From Acanthopleuribacter pedis (GTDB lineage Bacteria > Acidobacteriota > Holophagae > Acanthopleuribacterales > Acanthopleuribacteraceae), in NCBI RefSeq assembly GCF_017377855.1, contig NZ_JAFREP010000019.1, positions 62,001-126,000 of the forward strand: a stretch of 64,000 bases of DNA, written 5' to 3'. Each line of letters starts with the position of its first letter. Within the stretch, counting starts at the first letter, position 1. The position numbers and the translations under genes were made by a program. Below, one piece after another: positions 8,555 through 19,600 of the stretch. The notes under the pieces were generated by a model. The model made no database searches and had not been told where the DNA came from. It was given only the letters and a program-made list of their open reading frames with translations.

Positions 8555-10243
8555 TCACTCCTCTAGAGCGTTCAGCGCGGCCACCATATCGGTCACCTTG
8601 ACCTGCTCCGGCCAGGCCGTGAGTTGGTCGGCGGCGACCGCGCGGTAGCTGATAAAGGCCGCGGAAACCGGACCCCAGTCGCCGTCGGCGTCGCGGGCCT
8701 GCACGAACACCGTGTGGCGTCCCGGCGTTAAGGGCGGCGGGGACCATGACAGGACCACGGATTCAACGGCGCTGTCAAAGGTGCCGTCGGCGGCGTCGAA
8801 GGTCGGCGTGTCGCCGTCGGTGAGCCAGGGCGGGGTGTCGACCGTGAGCCGTACCGACGTCACCACGGCGCTGGGTTCCGCGCCGTTGCGCGTGCTGAAG
8901 CGGGTGTCGTCGGCGGTGGCCGTGATCAGGATCGTGTCACCCGGAAGAACGACAGTCCGCGCCAGATTTAGCGCGATCACATCCGGTCCGCCCGGCATCG
9001 AAAAAGGGGCGCGGGCGACGCGGGCGCTGTAGCGCAGCGCCGCCAGGTTGTCCGGTAGGATCGTGTTTTCAAAGTCCTCGCAGGGCTGGAAGAAGCTGGT
9101 ACCAAGCTCAAAGGTGAAGGCCGCCAAACCCAATTCACCGTAAGCCCAGTCATCGCTGGTGCCGTCGGTTACAAAGGAGGCAGAGGCTTTTTCCGGGCTG
9201 TATCCATTAAAAAAGGCGAACTTGCGGCCGAGCCGTTGCAACACGGCGTTGTCGGCACTGTCGACCTGCGAATAACCGAAGGGCCACAGTACAAAACGGC
9301 CGTAGCTGTGAATGTCGAGAAACACGCCGGCGGCGTCGGGGGCAACTCCGTCACCAATATCAGGGCCGCGGTTGTCGGGAAAGTGCATGCGAACATAATC
9401 GGTCAACGCTTGAATCTCGGGCTCGGAACCGGCCTCGGGACCGCGGAAGGTTTCGTCACAAGGAACCCCACTCGAACCAAAACAACAGCCCCACTGGAAA
9501 GTGAAGTTGCGGTTGAGGTCAATGCCGCGAAAGTTGGAGCCGGTACAGTAATCATTGTCGGCGTTTTTGCGCCAAAACAGGGCTTGTTCGGCGCGCCGCC
9601 GGCCATCGGGGTTGGCAATCAGCAGAAAGTGAAAAACGCCGTGGTCGAGCTGCCAGGTGATGTTGGGATCCTCGCCGTAACCCGTCAAAAGTTCTTCCGC
9701 GAAACGGGTAAGCAGGGCGGCGGTGGTGTATTCCCGGGCGTGTAAGGCACCCATGGCAAACCAAGGCGCTTTGTTTTCAACACCGTTGCGGCCTGTGATT
9801 TTGAGGACGCGTAAGTCGTCGCCGCCCCCCTCAAACTGTTTTTCCCAACTGTCCCCTATATCAATAACTTGGACCAGATCGGGATAAGCGGCCGCCCATT
9901 GATCGAGCAGCGCATAGGTTTCGTCAACGGTGGGGTAGCAGGGAAACCCGACAATGCCGCCCTCCCCTTTTTGATGCGGTTGAATGACTGGGTTCACCAC
10001 GCGCTCCAGGGAAAGCCGGAACCCCGCCCGGCGTAAACGGTTGATTTGGCGCCGATCAACGATAACGGTCGCGGTACCTTCCTCGCGGCGGACGTCTACC
10101 GGCTCTACCATGGCGGCAAGCGCTTGTAATTCAGCTTGATCGGCCCAAAAAACACGCGCGGACCAAACGACTTCCGGCGATTCTTGTGCCGAAAGCGACA
10201 GAACCAACACAAACGGAAGAATCGCACAAAAAAAGTGGCGCAT
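8555..10243 (-). CDS. Secreted M14-family zinc carboxypeptidase
   Basis: Removes C-terminal residues from peptides outside the cytoplasm. ATG 10243-10241 is chosen over the longer frame because AAGGA lies just upstream and the product (562 residues) then begins with a clean signal peptide, MRHFFCAILPFVLVLSLSAQ. M14 landmarks follow in order. The first zinc pair is in GALHAREYTTAALL (His and Glu of HxxE). The substrate-binding Arg is in GIDLNRNFTF. The third zinc His is in FLDIHSYGRFVLWPFGYS. The catalytic Glu is in FTFELGTSF. About 150 residues after the catalytic domain look like an Ig-type beta domain (PGDTILITATADDTRF, then PGRHTVFVQARDADGDWGP), a common appendage of secreted M14 enzymes. 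The gene stands alone and converges with the Rhs locus. Confidence 0.92.
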   Translation of the reverse strand: MRHFFCAILPFVLVLSLSAQESPEVVWSARVFWADQAELQALAAMVEPVDVRREEGTATVIVDRRQINRLRRAGFRLSLERVVNPVIQPHQKGEGGIVGFPCYPTVDETYALLDQWAAAYPDLVQVIDIGDSWEKQFEGGGDDLRVLKITGRNGVENKAPWFAMGALHAREYTTAALLTRFAEELLTGYGEDPNITWQLDHGVFHFLLIANPDGRRRAEQALFWRKNADNDYCTGSNFRGIDLNRNFTFQWGCCFGSSGVPCDETFRGPEAGSEPEIQALTDYVRMHFPDNRGPDIGDGVAPDAAGVFLDIHSYGRFVLWPFGYSQVDSADNAVLQRLGRKFAFFNGYSPEKASASFVTDGTSDDWAYGELGLAAFTFELGTSFFQPCEDFENTILPDNLAALRYSARVARAPFSMPGGPDVIALNLARTVVLPGDTILITATADDTRFSTRNGAEPSAVVTSVRLTVDTPPWLTDGDTPTFDAADGTFDSAVESVVLSWSPPPLTPGRHTVFVQARDADGDWGPVSAAFISYRAVAADQLTAWPEQVKVTDMVAALNALEE

Positions 10244-11277
10244 GCACACATCCTTAAACCTAAGAAGCCCGATAAATGGCGGCGATTTCAGCAAAACCCT
10301 GAAGTCGGCACGGAGGAAGCCATCCAGCCGGGAAAGGCCGAGCCTACAAAACCTTACGGACAAACCCTGACAGGTATGAAACATCATGGGTTATTGTAGC
10401 GGAATAAAGGATGGTACGTCAGGCCCGGGCATCACCGAAATAGAGATACCGCACAGTCAGGGGAGCCCCTGAACCGAGAAAGAATTGATCCATCGTGATC
10501 CCCGCGTTCAAGACCATCGATATATCAGGAGGCTAAGCGAGATAACCCTTTTGTCATGTAAAATTTTTCCGATTCTTTACCCATTTTGAAAACTTGCGAT
10601 TGTCTTTCAGGATCCCCTTCTGTATGGTTAAAGGTCGTTCACTTGAGATTCATCAGCGATCATGATTCATGCAACACAAAATAGGTGAACCTTTGATTGG
10701 CCCGAAAAATGCTTCCATAAGAAACAGCCGCGGACAAGCGATCCGGTAAACCTTATGGCAATGGGCCTCGTAGATGTGCATTGACAATGCCGTTCCGATT
10801 CTTCCACACCGGCTCTGTGCAATATGTCTCATAAAACCAATCGTATCTGGATTTATGGCTTTTTTTGGTGCTGAAACCAAAAAAACTTAAATACCATCAC
10901 GACAGAACCGATGGGTTTTCATGACAGATGAGCTATTGGAAGCTTCCCCTCCGATCCCGGGGGACTGTTCTTTGAATGATCACGCCGCGCACCAACCGGG
11001 TATCCGATCTGTTCCCTTCTTGAACGATCTCGCCCACAGGGCCACTTTCTATTCATCTACCGCGTCATTTACGTTTAAGAAACGCCTTTGTATCAAACGG
11101 GTTTGCGTTTCTCTAGTAGAACCATTCCCTGCCGCTTCGCCCCCGCGGGCACAATTCTTTTTGTCTTTTTCAGTGACCGAAACCACATTCCGAAAGAAAC
11201 AAGCATGCCGGCACCGTTCCCCCTAGGTCGTCAGGCAACCGTTCGCGGAACGTTCGGTCCATAGTAACGGAGGTACC
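10244..11277. other. Long intergenic region with no supported gene
   Basis: About 1 kb between divergent genes. Open frames at 10653-10880 (minus) and 10921-11226 (plus) lack ribosome binding sites and have unnatural composition. A small symmetric hairpin lies at 10860-10885, where TTTTTTTGGT pairs with ACCAAAAAAA. The promoter of the carboxypeptidase must lie near 10250-10400 on the minus strand, and that of the next gene before 11265. I could not pin either down. Confidence 0.5.
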
Positions 11278-11994
11278 GTGCGAGGAAAATTGAGAATCGA
11301 ACCCAAATACTCTGCTGCCGACGAGGCCTGGGCTGAAAAAATCATCGCGGAATGTCTAGATAACCTCGAAGATCACAAGATTTTTTATGATTATGACAGT
11401 TGGGAAGACCCCCGCTTCATCAGTGAATTATTAAAAAAAGTTACCGCGTCGACTTTTTCTATGTCATTAAAAACCCGTATCAACCGTGCCAAAAGCGCTA
11501 TTTCCCTTGAGTTCCTTCAGCCAGGCGAAGCACCCTCCGAAACCGCAGATGAAACCACATCAGAACCCCAGACGAATCAGCCGCCGCTCGATATGGATGA
11601 AGACTATGCCGCGCTTTCCGGCATGCAGGAACCGGCGCCCGCCAACAACGAACCCGCCACAACGAGCGAACCGGAACGTGGCTGGATGGATTTCCTAACC
11701 ACCAACAACACGGCCCGCCCCAAACAGGCCGCCGTGAAACAAGGCGCGGTCACCGTTCTACCACCCGACCCCAAACTCAAACGGGGCGGCGACGACCGCA
11801 ACAAACAGGAATCGCAGAACCACGTCCTGATTCGCGATACCTTGCGTCGCGAGCAGCGCCCGCTTAGCCAAGACGAACTGATGGAATTAACAGGTATAAC
11901 CCATATGAGCGGCGTTCCTAAGGGTGTACGCGAAATTGTGGTACGTAAGAAAGATGGGTCCCGCATGGTGCGGTACGCCCTCGAAGCAGGCTAG
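11278..11994 (+). CDS. Hypothetical protein with acidic linker and winged-helix-like C-terminus
   Basis: 238 residues. The GTG start is supported by GGAGG at 11269-11273, four bases upstream. I do not recognise the family. Residues 1-80 are a charged, mostly helical domain (MRGKLRIEPKYSAADEAW). Residues about 85-165 are a low-complexity Pro/Glu/Thr/Asn linker. Residues about 175-238 (LIRDTLRREQRPLSQDELM, then a Gly/Val/Arg strand and RKKDGSRMVRYAL) have the length and helix-helix-strand pattern of a small winged-helix domain. It has no signal peptide or membrane segment. Both neighbours are separated by large gaps, so it is probably transcribed alone. A regulatory or nucleic-acid-binding role is only a guess from the C-terminal pattern. 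Confidence 0.7.
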   Translation: MRGKLRIEPKYSAADEAWAEKIIAECLDNLEDHKIFYDYDSWEDPRFISELLKKVTASTFSMSLKTRINRAKSAISLEFLQPGEAPSETADETTSEPQTNQPPLDMDEDYAALSGMQEPAPANNEPATTSEPERGWMDFLTTNNTARPKQAAVKQGAVTVLPPDPKLKRGGDDRNKQESQNHVLIRDTLRREQRPLSQDELMELTGITHMSGVPKGVREIVVRKKDGSRMVRYALEAG

Positions 11995-12218
11995 TGCCAA
12001 TCCCGACTCATTTAAGGGTCACGACACCTGGTTGGGACGGAACGATCCCCCTTAGCAACCCATCGAAGCTTCACCGGCGGCGAGACCCAATGCGGCCTCG
12101 CCCGAGTTGCGGCACCCGCTTATGCACCACGCGTTGCCTCGTAAGAATCGACCAACTTTCCCGAACAACGCGCTTGGGCTTTGTCAAGGCTCGGTTATAA
12201 TAGGCCCGTTTCGATAGA

Positions 12219-12285
12219 ACCTAAGCAGCGCGATAAGTCACGGTGATTTTTTTACCAAAATCCCTCGCTTCAGCGCCGCTTGGGT
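12219..12285 (+). repeat. Short copy of the dispersed palindromic repeat
   Basis: This 67-base stretch runs from ACCTAAGCAGCGCGATAA through CGGTGATTTT and AAAATCCCTCGC to GCGCCGCTTGGGT. Both ends match the ends of the larger repeats at 27891-28066, 31787-31950 and 62685-62862, but the middle (about 100 bases) is missing. It looks like an internally deleted member of the family. It sits in the 427-base gap before mdh, which otherwise shows nothing recognisable. Confidence 0.65.
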
Positions 12286-12421
12286 CTCAGTGTGATCGGC
12301 GCCACCGAGAAAACAGCAGCGTGGCGCGCGTTTTGGTTTGTGTCTAGAGATCACACCCTCAATTAGATTAGGCCGTTCAGTTGCTGCTTCCCTGAACGGC
12401 GGTAAACGAATAGGAGTCATC

Positions 12422-13402
12422 ATGTCCAACACGGTTAAAGTGGCGATCACCGGTGCCGCGGGTCAAATTGGTTACAGTCTTGTGTTTCGCATTGCGTCCG
12501 GCGAATTGTTCGGCCCTGACACCAAAGTAGTGCTCAGCCTCCTGGAAATTCCTCAAGCGGTTACAGCCCTCGAAGGTCTGGCAATGGAATTGAATGATTG
12601 CGCCTTCCCCACCCTGGCCGGTATTGAAATTAACTCCGACGCCGAAAAAGGCTTCGACGGTGTGAATTGGGCGATCTTGGTCGGCGCCAAGCCGCGCGGT
12701 CCCGGCATGGAACGCAACGACTTGATCAGCGAAAACGGCCCCATCTTCACCGGTCAAGGCAAAGCCCTGCAACGCGGTGCAAGCGATGTGCGCGCCGTCG
12801 TCGTGGGTAACCCCTGCAACACCAACGCCTTGATCGCGGCCAAAAACGCGGGCGACGTGCCCTTCAACCGCTTCAGCGCCATGACCATGCTCGACGAAAA
12901 CCGCGCTCGTTACCAGTTGGCCGCCAAAGCCGGTGTCGCCGTGACCGAGGTTCAAAACGTCACCATCTGGGGCAACCACTCCGCAACCCAATACCCCGAC
13001 TTCTTTAACGCCACCATCGGCGGCAAAAAAGCGACCGACGTCATCAGCGACCACGATTGGCTCAAGGGTGACTTCATCACCACCGTCCAAAAACGCGGTG
13101 CCGCCATCATCAAAGCACGTGGTAAATCGTCAGCCGCCTCCGCGGCGAACGCGGCCCTGGACCACGTCAAAAACTTCCACTTCCCCACCCCGGACGGCAA
13201 GTGGTTTAGCGCGGCCGTTCCCTCAGACGGTTCCTACGGTGTTGAAGAAGGCCTGATGTTCAGCTTCCCCATCCGCACCAAGGACGACGGCAGCTACGAG
13301 ATCGTCCAAGGCCTGGACCACAACGAATTCGCCAAAGAGAAACTGGCAAAAACCGAAGCCGAACTCAAAGGTGAGCGCGAGATCGTCAAAGACCTTTTGT
13401 AA
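12422..13402 (+). CDS. mdh: Malate dehydrogenase (NAD-dependent, cytosolic type)
   Basis: Interconverts malate and oxaloacetate with NAD in the citric acid cycle. The start at 12422 follows AGGAG at 12412-12416 and gives 326 residues, the normal length. The N-terminus KVAITGAAGQIGYSLVFRI is the NAD-binding Rossmann loop of the MDH type-2 group. MLDENRARYQLA carries a substrate-binding Arg, and IWGNHSATQYPDF contains the catalytic His. FPIRTKDDGSYEIVQGL is the usual C-terminal region. The longer frame from 12338 has no ribosome binding site. It is a single gene closed by a strong terminator at 13424-13452. Confidence 0.97.
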   Translation: MSNTVKVAITGAAGQIGYSLVFRIASGELFGPDTKVVLSLLEIPQAVTALEGLAMELNDCAFPTLAGIEINSDAEKGFDGVNWAILVGAKPRGPGMERNDLISENGPIFTGQGKALQRGASDVRAVVVGNPCNTNALIAAKNAGDVPFNRFSAMTMLDENRARYQLAAKAGVAVTEVQNVTIWGNHSATQYPDFFNATIGGKKATDVISDHDWLKGDFITTVQKRGAAIIKARGKSSAASAANAALDHVKNFHFPTPDGKWFSAAVPSDGSYGVEEGLMFSFPIRTKDDGSYEIVQGLDHNEFAKEKLAKTEAELKGEREIVKDLL

Positions 13403-13423
13403 GGCGATGTACATCGAATCACG

Positions 13424-13452
13424 AAAGCCCCGCCGCTGTGCGGGGCTTTTTT
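13424..13452 (+). terminator. Rho-independent terminator of mdh
   Basis: Stem AAAGCCCCG / CGGGGCTTT with an eight-base loop, running directly into a T-run ending at 13452, 21 bases after the mdh stop. Confidence 0.9.
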
Positions 13453-13644
13453 AATTGGCGCAGCACGACCTGGCACGCTGCTACATCCTCAAAAAAGGCG
13501 GCCACGTCGATTCGTCATTCAAAAAGAAAAGCTTCGTTCACCCAACGCCGCCGCGCGGCACCGCTCGCGTAAGGTCCAGCGATATATTTGTTTTTTGCAC
13601 CGCTTTGACGACAATCCTAGACGTTTCGCGACGGACACCATGTT

Positions 13645-16600
13645 ATGATGTCCGTCTCAAAACGACGGATGAACGGACGACGTATGAACCATAAGGACGA
13701 TGAGGGACACGCCGTCATTGGGTCGCGAATCGGCCCCTATCGCATACAACGGGAACTGGGCCGAGGCGGCATGGGTTCGGTTTATTTGGCCGAACGCGAG
13801 GACGACCAACTGCGCATGAAAGTGTGCGTCAAGGTGCTGCACGGCCACCTTAACCGACGCGATGTCGAACTGCGCTTTCGCCGTGAACGCCAACTGCTCG
13901 CCGATCTGCGGCATCCTCACATCGCCGTCATTCACGACGCCGGCAGCACCGATGAAGGACGCCCTTACTTCATCATGGAATACATCGAGGGCCACACCAT
14001 TGATATGTGGTGCCAACTGGTGCAACCCAGTCTGCAAATGATTCTGGATACCATCCTGAAAACAGCGCGGGCACTGGCTCTCGCCCACGGTCAGGGCGTC
14101 ATTCACCGCGACATCAAGCCCCATAATTTGATGGTTACCAACTCCGGTGAACCCAAATTGCTCGACTTCGGTATCGCCCACCTAATCGGGCTCGATTCCA
14201 ACAAGGGCGGATCCAATCGCAATCCCATGACCCCCGCCTACGCGGCCCCCGAACAGCACAAGGGTCAAAAACTCACACCGGCCACCGATATTTACGCGCT
14301 CGGTTTGGTGCTGCTCCAACTCCTTACCACCCGTTCGCCAGGTGAACACGCCTGCAGCCCCCAGGAGGTGGTTGATCAGTTGGTGACCGGCCGCTACCGC
14401 GCCCCTTCCACCACCATACCCGCCTCAGCCGACCAAACCACGGTCGACGCCTATTCCACCGAACAAGCGCCGGCCGTGCTCGGCCCCATGGTGGATATCG
14501 AGCTACCACCGCTGCCCGAGGCCGTCGGGTATGTCGTTCGCCGTTGCCTTGCCGAAAATCCCCGCGAACGCTTTGGTGACGGTGCCGACCTCATCGCCGC
14601 CCTGGAGCGGGTAACCGCGGCCTTGTCCCGCGATAAATCGCAAAACCCCGCCCGCACCAAACAACTCGATGCGGTATTTTGGTGTCACGAAAAAGACTAC
14701 CAAACCATCCGCGCCATTACCGCGGTCCTGAATGCCAACCACGAACTCAAACTCTTTCCGCCCGCCGATCTCCCCTGGGAATCGCTCACGGATCGCGCTT
14801 GGGAAGCGGCCTTCGCCGATAGCCGCACCTGCATCGCCTGCCTCGGTCAAGGTGAAAATGCCCGTGAGCCGTGGCGTGAAAACAGCGCCTTGCGCGATGC
14901 GGTCGCTTTTTACTCGGCCGAAATGCCGATTATTCCCCTGCTTCTTCCCGGCGCCAAAATTCCTAGCCGCCAAAGCGCGCTGCCCGCCTTTGTACGAGGT
15001 TGCCAGTGGCTCCGCGCGGACAAACTCCTGGATACCGGCGACACCCATTTTCTCTATGAAGCCATTTTCCGCCAATCACAGGAACACGGTGAAGAATACG
15101 AACCCACCGGCACCTGTCCCTTCAGAGGTCTGGAAGTCTTTCGCGAACAAGACCACCATCTTTTTTTTGGTCGCGAGGCCTTAACCCAACGAATCGTTGA
15201 ATACCTTCGCGACAATCCTTTTATCGCCGTGCTCGGCCCCTCCGGCAGTGGCAAATCATCGGTCGTTCAAGCCGGGGTTCTGCCCGAACTTCGCGCTGCC
15301 GACTACGCTTTAGCCCTGTTTACCCCGACCCACAAACCCATGGAGGAACTGGCCTACGCGCTGAGCCGCTGCATCGACGAAAACACCACGCGCAAAGCCG
15401 CGGGCCGTTTGCTTACCCGGTTACAGGCCTCCAGCGAGGCGCTCCATTACATCGGCCGCGAAATCCCCGAAAAAACCGGCAAAAAACGATTGTGCCTGGT
15501 TATTGACCAGTTCGAAGAAATCTTTACCCTCGCTGATCGCGAGGAAGCAAACGCCTTCGCCGACGCCATCAGCAACGCGGTAGAACAACCCAATGGGATC
15601 GCCGTGCTCATCACCATGCGCTCCGATTTCCTGGGAAAATGCGTCATCCACCCCCATGTCAACGACCTGATTATGGACAACGGCCTGCAAACCAAACCCA
15701 TGAACCGCACCGAATTGACGCGCGCCATCCACGAACCGGCCCGCATCGGCGGGCTCACCCTCGAAAGCGGTCTGCTAGAACGACTTTTGGACGATGTTGC
15801 CGGCGCCGCCGGCGAACTGCCCCTCCTCGAACACGCCCTTCTCGAACTTTACGAACATCGGCAAGGCGGCCTGCTGACCCGCGCCGCCTATGACGAAATC
15901 GGTGGCATCGCCGGCGCGCTCGCCAAACGCGCTGAATCCGAATACACCGCACTCGCTGACGCGGATCGCCGCATTCTCCGTAAAATATTTGTTTTGTGTC
16001 TGGTCCACCCCGGCGAAGGCGCCGAAGACACCCGACGCCGTGCCACCATGGACGAAATTACCGCCGTGGCCGGCGATCAAACCGAAACGCTGTTGGGACG
16101 CTGGACCACCTCTCGCCTACTCACCGCCACCGCCGACGCAACGCGGGGTTTGGAATTGGTCGACGTCGCCCACGAGGCCCTGATTCGCAATTGGCACCGC
16201 ATCGGCGAATGGATGGCCGAGGACCGCGCCACCGCGCAAGCCATCAACCGGCTGCGACGTCGCGCCGAAGCCTGGGACGAAGCAGGCCGCGATCCCGATC
16301 ACCTCCTGCGCGGCGGCCTCCTCCAACAAATGGTCGACCTCAAAAAAGAACACGGCGACCACCTCGGCCCCATGGCCTTGACCTTTCTCAATGAGGGCAT
16401 TCACCAAAGCGAACGGGAATACCGCACCCGGCGCAACATCCGACGCGCGATTACCACACTCGGCGTTGCCAGTATGGTTCTGGCGGTGTTTGCTTCGATT
16501 ATGTATGTTCAAAGTCGCGCGGCGGAACGCAGCGCCAAACGGGCGACGGAACAGGCACTTTACGAGAAGAAACGCGCCCAAGAACAGACCTTGGAAAGCA

Positions 16601-19600
16601 ACTATCATTTGGCGCTAACCCTCAATGAACAAGCGGGTAACGCCTTGAGTTCCTCCCCAGCCGAGGCCTGGCTATACTCCCTTGCGGCACTCAGCCAAGA
16701 GATTCCCGACAACCTCAGCCTGCCCGAACCCGTCGGCCGTTTGCTCGACCCGCGCATGCAAGGCAAAGGCCGTTTGTTGTGGGGTTCACCGCCGGCACCG
16801 CCCCTTTCCCATTTCGCGGTTACCGACGACGGTCGCACCCTCGCGCTCGCCGACCCGAACGGCGTGGTGCGCATCATGGATACCCTTTCCGGGCAACAAA
16901 AAACCCTGCTAACCCAGGCCCGTCACGGCCTGACCGCGATGAAATTCAGCCCCGACGGCACCTGGCTGGCGGCCTCCTCGGAGCGCGAGGATGTTTACCT
17001 ATGGAACCTGGAAACCCCGCATTTTACCTTGCTCACCGATGCACACCGCGGCACCGTCGGCGCCTTCGCATTCTGCGCCAACAGCCGCTTCCTCGCCTCC
17101 GCTGATTCGCAAGGTGAATTGCTCGTTCACGACTTAACCCGAAAGGAACAAATCCACCGCATCAGCACGCCGGGCGCCATCCAACACCTTGCCTTTCTCG
17201 CCCATCGCTTGTTTGCCGCCGACCGCGGCGGCCGCCCCATCACCCTGGGCTCCGTCTACCAAGACGAACTCACGCTAACGCCGCTTCAACGCAACGGGGA
17301 CGCACCCATCATCGCCTTCACCCAATGCGGCGGCGAGGCCGTTGTCGCCGCGGACGACCTCGGTACCCTCCACTTTTACCGCGAAAACGGCACCCTGCTG
17401 AAAACCATCCAGCTGGCGCGTAACATTCAATTTTTGTCCGCTTCGCCACAAGAAAATGTGTTTGCCGTATACGACCAGAACGAGCGCCTGTCGCTTTGGC
17501 GTGCCGACGGCGATAACGAAATGATTTGGGAACAAGCACCCCGTTCCCTTTCCGAAATTACCCTGTCCCCGACCAGCCTGCTGGCGCTTACCCCCGGCGG
17601 CGGCCTTGAGCGCCTGCGCTTGGATAACGGCACCTCGCTGGGCGGCCTCATCGGCCACCGCGACGGCGTCATTTGTGTTGCCTTCTCCCCGGACGGACGT
17701 ATTCTGGCCAGCAGTTCCGATGACGAAACCGTTCGCCTTTGGGACACCCAAACCGGCGCCTGCCTGCAAGTATTGGCGGGCCACGAGGACGGCGTCGGCA
17801 ACGTCGGCTTCTCACCCGACGGCAACATGATCAGCAGCTCTTCCGGTGACCACAGCGTCCGTTTATGGCAACGGGACCCCGCAACGGAACGCTTCGAAAC
17901 AAAGGCCGTTCTTCGCGGGCACGACAAGGCTGTTTGGGCCGCGGTTTTTTCGCCCGACGGCACACGGCTCGCCACGGTTTCGGCCGACACAAGCGTGCGT
18001 ATCTGGAACCTTGAAGGCATGAACAACCAATCCCAACCCAGCGCCGTCCTCACCGGTCACCAGGACATTATCTACAGCGCGGTGTTTACACCCGACAGTC
18101 GCATGCTCGCGACCGGTTCGGCCGACCGTACCGTTCGCCTGTGGGACGTCTCACGGCCAGGCCGAGAACGGGAAGCCGCGGTGCTGCGCGGTCATGAAGC
18201 CCCCGTGCATTTTTTGGCCTGCTCACCCGACGGCAAACAGTTTGCCTCATCCTCCGGTGACGCCACCATTCGCCTGTGGTCACGCGAAGAGGCAAACAAA
18301 AAATCCTACGCACCCACCGTTCTCAAGGGCCACAGCGGCGGCGTCTACACCATCGCGTACTCGCCCGACGGTCGTTTTTTGGTTTCGTCCTCCGAGGACA
18401 GCACCGTGCGCCTCTGGGATCTTTCGGTTGACCAAAGGCCCATGCAGCCCGTGGTCTCTTTGCGCGGACACAGCAACTCGGTTCGGGGCGTCGCCTTTTC
18501 ACCCGACGGTCGCCGCGTGGCATCCGCCTCGCTGGATCGAACCATTCGGCTGTGGGAACCGCGTCCCACGGATCAAGAAGTCGAACAAACCGCGTTGCTC
18601 TACGGCCATACCGCCGGCGTCGCGGCCGTCGCCTTCAGCCCGGCCGGCGACATGTTTGCCTCGGCATCCGCCGACGGCACCCTTCGCCTCTGGCAAAAAA
18701 CCGCCGACGGCCACAGGCCCAAGGCGGTCGACGTCCTGCGCGGCCATACCTCAATCATTTTCAGCGCGGCCTTCTCGCCGGACGGTCGCCGGCTCGCGTC
18801 CGGTTCCTTCGACCAAACCGTGCGTCTGTGGGACCTCCAAGGTGAACGCGCCAAACCCCGTGTGTTTCGGGGCCACGAAAACGTGGTGTTCGACGTCGCC
18901 TTCTCACCAGACGGCGCCCGTGTCGCCTCGTCCTCCGGGGACCTAACCATTCGGGTATGGTCGGCCGAGGACGAAACAGCCGAATTCATCACGCTTCGCG
19001 GTCACGAGGGCACCGTCCACGGCGTCGCATTCTCGCCCGACGGCCACCGCCTCGCCAGCGCTTCGCGCGACCGAACCCTAAGAATATGGGACCTCGGCAA
19101 GGACCTCGGCAACGACACCCCGTTCATTGAATTAAGGGGGCATTCCGCCGACTTATGGGACGTTGCCTATGCGCCCGACGGCACCCGACTCGCCACCGCC
19201 TCCGACGACTTGACGGTTCGCCTGTGGGACCTTCGAGGCACGCCTAGCCCGCTCACCGTCTTGCGCGGTCACACCAAACCGGTTCACGGCGTGGCTTTTT
19301 CTCCCGACGGTCGCTATTTGGCCAGTTCCTCCGCCGATACCTCGGTACGAATTTGGGACGTCAACGACGGGCGCGCCTTGGCGGTGCTTCTGGGACACAG
19401 GGGCAGCGTTATGTTCGGCCTCGCCTTTGACCCGAGCGGCAAGCTGCTTGTCTCTCCTTCCGAGGACCAAACCATGCGCCTGTGGCGCATCGACCATCTT
19501 CTGCTGCCGCCGCCGACACAGCCCTCGCACACCTTCTACCGTGACCTGTTGAACCGGTCGCTTTACCAGATGGGTTACCACTTCGACGGCGCCAAACTCA

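Noticed and set aside
10921..11226. 101-residue plus-strand frame
   Set aside because: No ribosome binding site, unnatural residue mix (Ser/Pro/Phe/Arg) and no motif. It is probably chance.
12377..13090. 237-residue minus-strand frame opposite mdh
   Set aside because: It lies wholly antisense to a clear mdh gene and has a typical shadow composition rich in Gly, Val, Asp and His.
13605..13649. TTGACG and TATGAT as promoter of the STAND gene
   Set aside because: The spacing is 33 bases, far from the 17 needed, and TATGAT overlaps the proposed start codon.
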